From Sipunculus nudus (taxonomy: Eukaryota > Annelida > Sipuncula > Golfingiida > Sipunculidae), in the NCBI GenBank assembly GCA_026874595.1, contig CM049319.1, positions 999,501 to 1,063,500 on the forward strand: 64,000 nucleotides of DNA. Direction: 5' to 3'. The notes under the pieces were generated by a model. That model did not search any database. It was not told where the DNA came from and worked only from the letters and a program-made list of their open reading frames with translations. Shown here one piece after another: positions 57,388 through 64,000 of this stretch (positions are counted from its first letter, which is position 1; each line of letters starts with the position of its first letter). A program made the position numbers and the translations under genes.

Positions 57388-59134
57388 TTGAATATATTAT
57401 TAAGGCCACACATTAAAACACGCAACTACTGTCTACAATGTAATGATTTTGGATATAAAACTAAGGTCACACAACAGAACACGTCACTACGGTCTATCGA
57501 AGACGACACAACAAAACACGCCTCTACAGTCTTAACTGTTATGATGTTGGATATATTATTAAGGCCACACATTGAAACACGCCAATACAGTCTGTACTGT
57601 TACGGTGTTGAATATATTACTAAGGATACACAATTAAACACGCCAATACAGTCTGCACTGATATTGGGTTGAATATATTATTAAGGCCACACATTAAAAC
57701 ACGCAACTACTGTCTACAATGTAATGATTTTGGATATATAACTAAGGTCACACAACAGAACACGTCACTACGGTCTATCGAAGACGACACAACAAAACAC
57801 GCCTCTACAGTCTTAACTGTTATGATGTTGGATATATTATTAAGGCCACACATTGAAACACGCCAATACAGTCTGCACTGTTACGGTGTTGAATATTTTA
57901 CTAAGGATACACAATTAAACACGCCAATACTGTCTGCACTGATATTGGGTTGAATATATTATTAAGGCCACACATTAAAACACGCAACTACTGTCTACAA
58001 TGTAATGATTTTGGATATATAACTAAGGTCACTGAACAGAACACGTCACTACGGTCTATCGAAGACGACACAACAAAACACGCCTCTACAGTTTTAACTG
58101 TTATGATGTTGGATATATTATTAAGGCCACACATTGAAACACGCCAATACAGTCTGCACTGTTACGGTGTTGAATATATTACTAAGGATACACAATTAAA
58201 CACGCCAATACAGTCTGCACTGATATTGGGTTGAATATATTATTAAGGCCACACATTAAAACACGCAACTACTGTCTACAATGTAATGATTTTGGATATA
58301 TAACTAAGGTCACACAACAGAACACGTCACTACGGTCTATCGAAGACGACACAACAAAACACGCCTCTACAGTCTTAACTGTTATGATGTTGGATATATT
58401 ATTAAGGCCACACATTGAAACACGCCAATACAGTCTGCACTGTTACGGTGTTGAATATATTACTAAGAATACACAATTAAACACGCCAATACAGTCTGCA
58501 CTGATATTGGGTTGAATATATTATTAAGGCCACACATTAAAACACGCAACTACTGTCTACAAAGTAATGATTTTGGATATATAACTAAGGTCACACAACA
58601 GAACACGTCACTACGGTCTATCGAAGACGACACAACAAAACACGCCTCTACAGTCTTAACTGTTATGATGTTGGATATATTATTAAGGCCACACATTGAA
58701 ACACGCCGATAGAGTCTGCACTGATATGGGGTTAAATATATTACTAAGGCCACACATTAAAACACGCCAATACAGTCTGCACTGTTACGGTGTTGAATAT
58801 ATTACTAAGGATACACAATTAAACACGCCAGTACAGTCTGCACTGATATTGGGTTGAATATATTATTAAGGCCACACATTAAAACACGCAACTACTGTCT
58901 ACAATGTAATGATTTTGGATATATAACTAAGGTCACACAACAGAACACGTCACTACGGTCTATCGAAGACGACACAACAAAACACGCCTCTACAGTCTTA
59001 ACTGTTATGATGTTGGATATATTATTAAGGCCACACATTGAAACACGCCAATACAGTCTGCACTGTTACGGTGTTGAATATATTACTAAGGATACACAAT
59101 TAAACACGCCAATACAGTCTGCACTGATATTGGG
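57388..59134 (+). repeat. Block IVc (right copy)
   Basis: Units: 57388 S-K, 57669 S-F, 57950 S-E (cactgaacag), 58231 S-N, 58512 L-Q, 58854 S. Matches 21845-23591 at offset 35543, including the distinctive E-unit variant. Confidence 0.9.
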
Positions 59135-62029
59135 TTGAATATATTATTAAGGCCACACATTAAAACACGCAACTACTGTCTACAATGTAATGATTTTGGA
59201 TATATAACTAAGGTCACACAACAGAACACGTCACTACGGTCTATCGAAGACGACACAACAAAACACGCCTCTACAGTCTTAACTGTTATGATGTTGGATA
59301 TATTATTAAGGCCACACATTGAAACACGCCAATACAGTCTGCACTGATATGGGGTTAAATATATTACTAAGGCCACACATTAAAACACGCCAATACAGTC
59401 TGCACTGTTACGGTGTTGAATATATTACTAAGGATACACAATTAAACACGCCAATACAGTCTGCACTGATATTGGGTTGAATATATTATTAAGGCCACAC
59501 ATTAAAACACGCAACTACTGTCTACAATGTAATGATTTTGGATATATAACTAAGGTCACACAACAGAACACGTCACTACGGTCTATCGAAGACGACACAA
59601 CAAAACACGCCTCTACAGTCTTAACTGTTATGATGTTGGATATATTATTAAGGCCACACATTGAAACACGCCAATACAGTCTGCACTGTTACGGTGTTGA
59701 ATATATTACTAAGGATACACAATTAAACACGCCAATACAGTCTGCACTGATATTGGGTTGAATATATTATTAAGGCCACACATTAAAACACGCAACTACT
59801 GTCTACAATGTAATGATTTTGGATATATAACTAAGGTCACACAACAGAACACGTCACTACGGTCTATCGAAGACGACACAACAAAACACGCCTCTACAGT
59901 CTTAACTGTTATGATGTTGGATATATTATTAAGGCCACACATTGAAACACACCAATACAGTCTGCACTGATATGGGGTTAAATATATTACTAAGGCCACA
60001 CATTAAAACACGCCAATACAGTCTGCACTGTTACGGTGTTGAATATATTACTAAGGATACACAATTAAACACGCCAATACAGTGTGCACTGATATTGGGT
60101 TGAATATATTATTAAGGACACACATTAAAACACGCAACTACTGTCTACAATGTAATGATTTTGGATATATAACTAAGGTCACACAACAGAACACGTCACT
60201 ACGGTCTATCGAAGACGACACAACAAAACACGCCTCTACAGTCTTAACTGTTATGATGTTGGATATATTATTAAGGCCACACATTGAAACACGCCAATAC
60301 AGTATGCACTGATATGGGATTAAATATATTACTAAGGCCACACATTAAAACACGCCAATACAGTCTGCACTGTTACGGTGTTGAATATATTACTAAGGAT
60401 ACACAATTAAACACGCCAATACAGTCTGCACTGATATTGGGTTGAATATATTATTAAGGCCACACATTAAAACACGCAACTACTGTCTACAATGTAATGA
60501 TTTTGGATATATAACTAAGGTCACACAACAGAACACGTCACTACGGTCTATCGAAGACGACACAACAAAACACGCCTCTACAGTCTTAACTGTTATGATG
60601 TTGGATATATTATTAAGGCCACACATTGAAACACGCCAATACAGTCTGCACTGTTACGGTGTTGAATATATTACTAAGGATACACAATTAAACACGCCAA
60701 TACAGTCTGCACTGATATTGGGTTGAATATATTATTAAGGCCACACATTAAAACACGCAACTACTGTCTACAATGTAATGATTTTGGATATATAACTAAG
60801 GTCACACAACAGAACACGTCACTACGGTCTATCGAAGACGACACAACAAAACACGCCTCTACAGTCTTAACTGTTATGATGTTGGATATATTATTAAGGC
60901 CACACATTGAAACACGCCAATACAGTCTGCACTGATATGGGGTTAAATATATTACTAAGGCCACACATTAAAACACGCCAATACAGTCTGCACTGTTACG
61001 GTGTTGAATATATTACTACGGATACACAATTAAACACGCCAATACAGTCTGCACCGATATTGGGTTGAATATATTATTAAGGCCACACATTAAAACACGC
61101 AACTACTGTCTACAATGTAATGATTTTGGATATATAACTAAGGTCACACAACAGAACACGTCACTACGGTCTATCGAAGACGACACAACAAAACACGCCT
61201 CTACAGTCTTAACTGTTATGATGTTGGATATATTATTAAGGCCACACATTGAAACACGCCAATACAGTCTGCACTGTTACGGTGTTGAATATATTACTAA
61301 GGATACACAATTAAACACGCCAATACAGTCTGCACTGATATTGGGTTGAATATATTATTAAGGCCACACATTAAAACACGCAACTACTGTCTACAATGTA
61401 ATGATTTTGGATATATAACTAAGGTCACATAACAGAACACGTCACTACGGTCTATCGAAGACGACACAACAAAACACGCCTCTACAGTCTTAACTGTTAT
61501 GATGTTGGATATATTATTAAGGCCACACATTGAAACACGCCGATAGAGTCTGCACTGATATGGGGTTAAATATATTACTAAGGCCACACATTAAAACACG
61601 CCAATACAGTCTGCACTGTTACGGTGTTGAATATATTACTAAGGATACACAATTAAACACGCCAATACAGTCTGCACTGATATTGGGTTGAATATATTAT
61701 TAAGGCCACACATTAAAACACGCAACTACTGTCTACAATGTAATGATTTTGGATATATAACTAAGGTCACACAACAGAACACGTCACTACGGTCTATCGA
61801 AGACGACACAACAAAACACGCCTCTACAGTCTTAACTGTTATGATGTTGGATATATTATTAAGGCCACACATTGAAACACGCCAATACAGTCTGCACTGA
61901 TATGGGGTTAAATATATTACTAAGGCCACACATTAAAACACGCCAATACAGTCTGCACTGTTACGGTGTTGAATATATTACTAAGGATACACAATTAAAC
62001 ACGCCAATACAGTCTGCACTGATATTGGG
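59135..62029 (+). repeat. Block V (right copy)
   Basis: Units: 59135 L, 59477 S, 59758 L, 60100 L, 60442 S, 60723 L, 61065 S, 61346 L, 61688 L. Matches 23592-26486 with all its markers. Private: cacaccaat at 59951. Confidence 0.9.
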
Positions 62030-64000
62030 TTGAATATATTATTAAGGCCACACATTAAAACACGCAACTACTGTCTACAATGTAATGATTTTGGATATAT
62101 AACTAAGGTCACACAACAGAACACGTCACTACGGTCTATCGAAGACGACACAACAAAACACGCCTCTACAGTCTTAACTGTTATGATGTTGGATATATTA
62201 TTAAGGCCACACATTGAAACACGCCAATACAGTCTGCACTGATATGGGGTTAAATATATTATTAAGGCCACACATTAAAACACGCCAATACAGTCTGCAC
62301 TGTTACGGTGTTGAATATATTACTAAGGATACACAATTAAACACGCCAATACAGTCTGCACTGATATTGGGTTGAATATATTATTAAGGCCACACATTAA
62401 AACACGCAACTACTGTCTACAATGTAATGATTTTGGATATATAACTAAGGTCACACAACAGAACACGTCATTACGGTCTATCGAAGACGACACAACAAAA
62501 CACGCCTCTACAGTCTTAACTGTTATGATGTTGGATATATTATTAAGGCCACACATTGAAACACGCCAATACAGTCTGCACTGTTACGGTGTTGAATATA
62601 TTACTAAGGATACACAATTAAACACGCCAATACAGTCTGCACTGATATTGGGTTGAATATATTATTAAGGCCACACATTAAAACACGCAACTACTGTCTA
62701 CAATGTAATGATTTTGGATATATAACTAAGGTCACACAACAGAACACGTCACTACGGTCTATCGAAGACGACACAACAAAACACGCCTCTACAGTCTTAA
62801 CTGTTATGATGTTGGATATATTATTAAGGCCACACATTGAAACACGCCAATACAGTCTGCACTGATATGGGGTTAAATATATTACTAAGGCCCCACATTA
62901 AAACACGCCAATACAGTCTGCACTGTTACGGTGTTGAATATATTACTAAGGATACACAATTAAACACGCCAATACAGTCTGCACTGATATTGGGTTGAAT
63001 ATATTATTAAGGCCACACATTAAAACACGCAACTACTGTCTACAATGTAATGATTTTGGATATATAACTAAGGTCACACAACAGAACACGTCACTACGGT
63101 CTATCGAAGACGCCACAACAAAACACGCCTCTACAGTCTTAACTGTTATGATGTTGGATATATTATTAAGGCCACACATTGAAACACGCCAATACAGTCT
63201 GCACTGATATGGGGTTAAATATATTACTAAGGCCACACATTAAAACCCGCCAATACAGTCTGCACTGTTACGGTGTTGAATATATTACTAAGGATACACA
63301 ATTAAACACGCCAATACAGTCTGCACTGATATTGGGTTGAATATATTATTAAGGCCACACATTAAAACACGCAACTACTGTCTACAATGTAATGATTTTG
63401 GATATATAATTAAGGTCACACAACAGAACACGTCACTACGGTCTATCGAAGACGACACAACAAAACACGCCTCTACAGTCTTAACTGTTATGATGTTGGA
63501 TATATTATTAAGGCCACACATTGAAACACGCCAATACAGTCTGCACTGATATGGGGTTAAATATATTACTAAGGCCACACATTAAAACACGCCAATACAG
63601 TCTGCACTGTTACGGTGTTGAATATATTACTAAGGATACACAATTAAACACGCCAATACAGTCTGCACTGATATTGGGTTGAATATATTATTAAGGCCAC
63701 ACATTAAAACACGCAACTACTGTCTACAATGTAATGATTTTGGATATATAACTAAGGTCACACAACAGAACACGTCACTGCGGTCTATCGAAGACGACAC
63801 AACAAAACACGCCTCTACAGTCTTAACTGTTATGATGTTGGATATATTATTAAGGCCACACATTGAAACACGCCAATACAGTCTGCACTGTTACGGTGTT
63901 GAATATATTACTAAGGCCACACATTAAAACACGCCAATACAGTCTGCACTGTTACGGTGTTGAATATATTACTAAGGATACACAATTAAACACGCCAATA
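62030..64000 (+). repeat. Block VI (right copy), cut by the window end
   Basis: Units: 62030 L, 62372 S, 62653 L, 62995 L, 63337 L (atataattaagg), 63679 L** (partial). Matches 26487-28135 apart from the extra unit 62995. Confidence 0.88.
62995..63336 (+). repeat. Extra L unit specific to the right copy
   Basis: Lies between counterparts of 27110 and 27452, where the left copy has nothing. It has two private changes, gaagacgccac and aaaacccgcc. It moves the offset between the copies from 35543 to 35885, exactly one L unit. Confidence 0.88.

Larger units (their letters stand above)
1..64000. repeat. Satellite DNA array filling the whole window
   Basis: Every base belongs to a head-to-tail array of one satellite family built from a 61-bp monomer. 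It is organised as 281-bp (S) and 342-bp (L) units: 206 complete units (116 S, 90 L) from 311 to 63678 plus partial L units at both ends. All units share one orientation. I see no inserted transposon, inversion or unique spacer. Unit lengths sum exactly to the interval when eight 1-bp deletions are counted, so the parse is complete. Neighbouring units differ by only a few substitutions. The pattern fits a homogenised eukaryotic centromeric or heterochromatic satellite; that role is inference and the family is not one I recognise. Confidence 0.97.
41779..64000. repeat. Right copy of the large duplicated satellite segment
   Basis: Second copy of 1-28135, cut by the window end. Single-base differences from the left copy are rare. 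Examples: 1135 g / 42945 a; 3385 a / 45195 t; 4613 c / 46423 g; 7445 g / 49255 t. Copy-specific changes include aaatcacg at 52276 and cacaccaat at 59951. If the array is a direct tandem of giant units, the period would be about 41.8 kb in this window, but only one boundary is visible. Confidence 0.92.

Noticed and set aside
630-63578. Recurrent reverse-strand open frame of about 67 codons in L units
   Set aside because: It exists only because the c'/e junction of L removes a stop. It usually starts at gtg, overlaps the forward frame and follows repeat structure rather than coding constraint.
311-63927. Recurrent forward open frames of 94, 82, 76, 70, 66 or 65 codons, one per unit, many ending and restarting in a 4-base ttga overlap
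   Set aside because: They begin mostly at ttg, follow the satellite exactly, and change frame after each 281-bp unit. They are cut short in every L unit by the tga at ctgatatgg and broken in others by cgataat, cacataac, atataatt or 1-bp deletions. Substitutions change residues freely. There is no codon pattern, promoter or terminator to support a gene.
1-64000. CRISPR array
   Set aside because: Regular repeats are present, but the material between conserved segments is also repeated. There are no unique spacers of 25-40 bp and no cas genes.
1-64000. Telomeric or subtelomeric repeats, rDNA, tRNA clusters
   Set aside because: No telomere-type hexamer or heptamer runs, no rRNA-like conserved segments and no cloverleaf or box A/B pair were seen in the unit consensus or its variants.
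1-64000. Prokaryotic or phage genome segment
   Set aside because: No gene-dense coding, ribosome-binding sites or operons; 64 kb of homogenised tandem satellite is not known from such genomes.

Overview
The window is one uninterrupted tandem satellite array. I see no gene, RNA gene, transposon, CRISPR array or single-copy spacer. A highly homogenised, head-to-tail array of this size points to a eukaryotic chromosome (centromeric, pericentromeric or another heterochromatic block). I do not recognise the repeat family and cannot name the species. GC is about 37% by hand count of a reference unit.

Level 1: a 61-bp monomer beginning with an AT-rich stretch (ttgaatatatta) followed by a ggccacaca/aacacgcc/acagtctgcactg core. 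Level 2: monomers combine into two units that differ by exactly one 61-bp monomer. The short unit S (281 bp) is a-b-c-d, where b is a 98-bp fusion of two truncated monomers. The long unit L (342 bp) is a-b-c'-e-d. Between 311 and 63678 I parse 206 complete units, 116 S and 90 L, all in the same orientation. Their lengths sum exactly to the interval once eight 1-bp deletions are counted. A partial L lies at each end of the window.

Level 3: S and L are not in a fixed order but form blocks of 2 to 6 kb marked by private substitutions. Many blocks recur: 3274 bp twice at 5636-12182; 3616 bp twice plus a shorter third copy at 14613-23591; 2089 bp at 28136 and 33279; about 6 kb at 35368 and 41438. 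Level 4: the right third (41779-64000) is a second copy of the left part (1-28135). It has the same unit order, the same unit variants and the same 1-bp deletions. The offset steps 41810, 39159, 35543, 35885. The steps are fully explained by four whole-unit events: a 3274-bp tandem duplication, a 623-bp loss, a 3616-bp tandem duplication, and one extra 342-bp unit in the right copy. The intervening 28136-41778 is the same satellite in a different order.

Nothing here looks like cooperating genes. Short open frames recur because the repeat recurs. They are broken by shared stops and indels, use rare-type starts and change frame at every S unit, so I treat them as non-coding. The interest lies in the readable record of unequal exchange: a two-letter (S/L) barcode plus private variants lets individual recombination events be ordered and one breakpoint be confined to about 90 bp.
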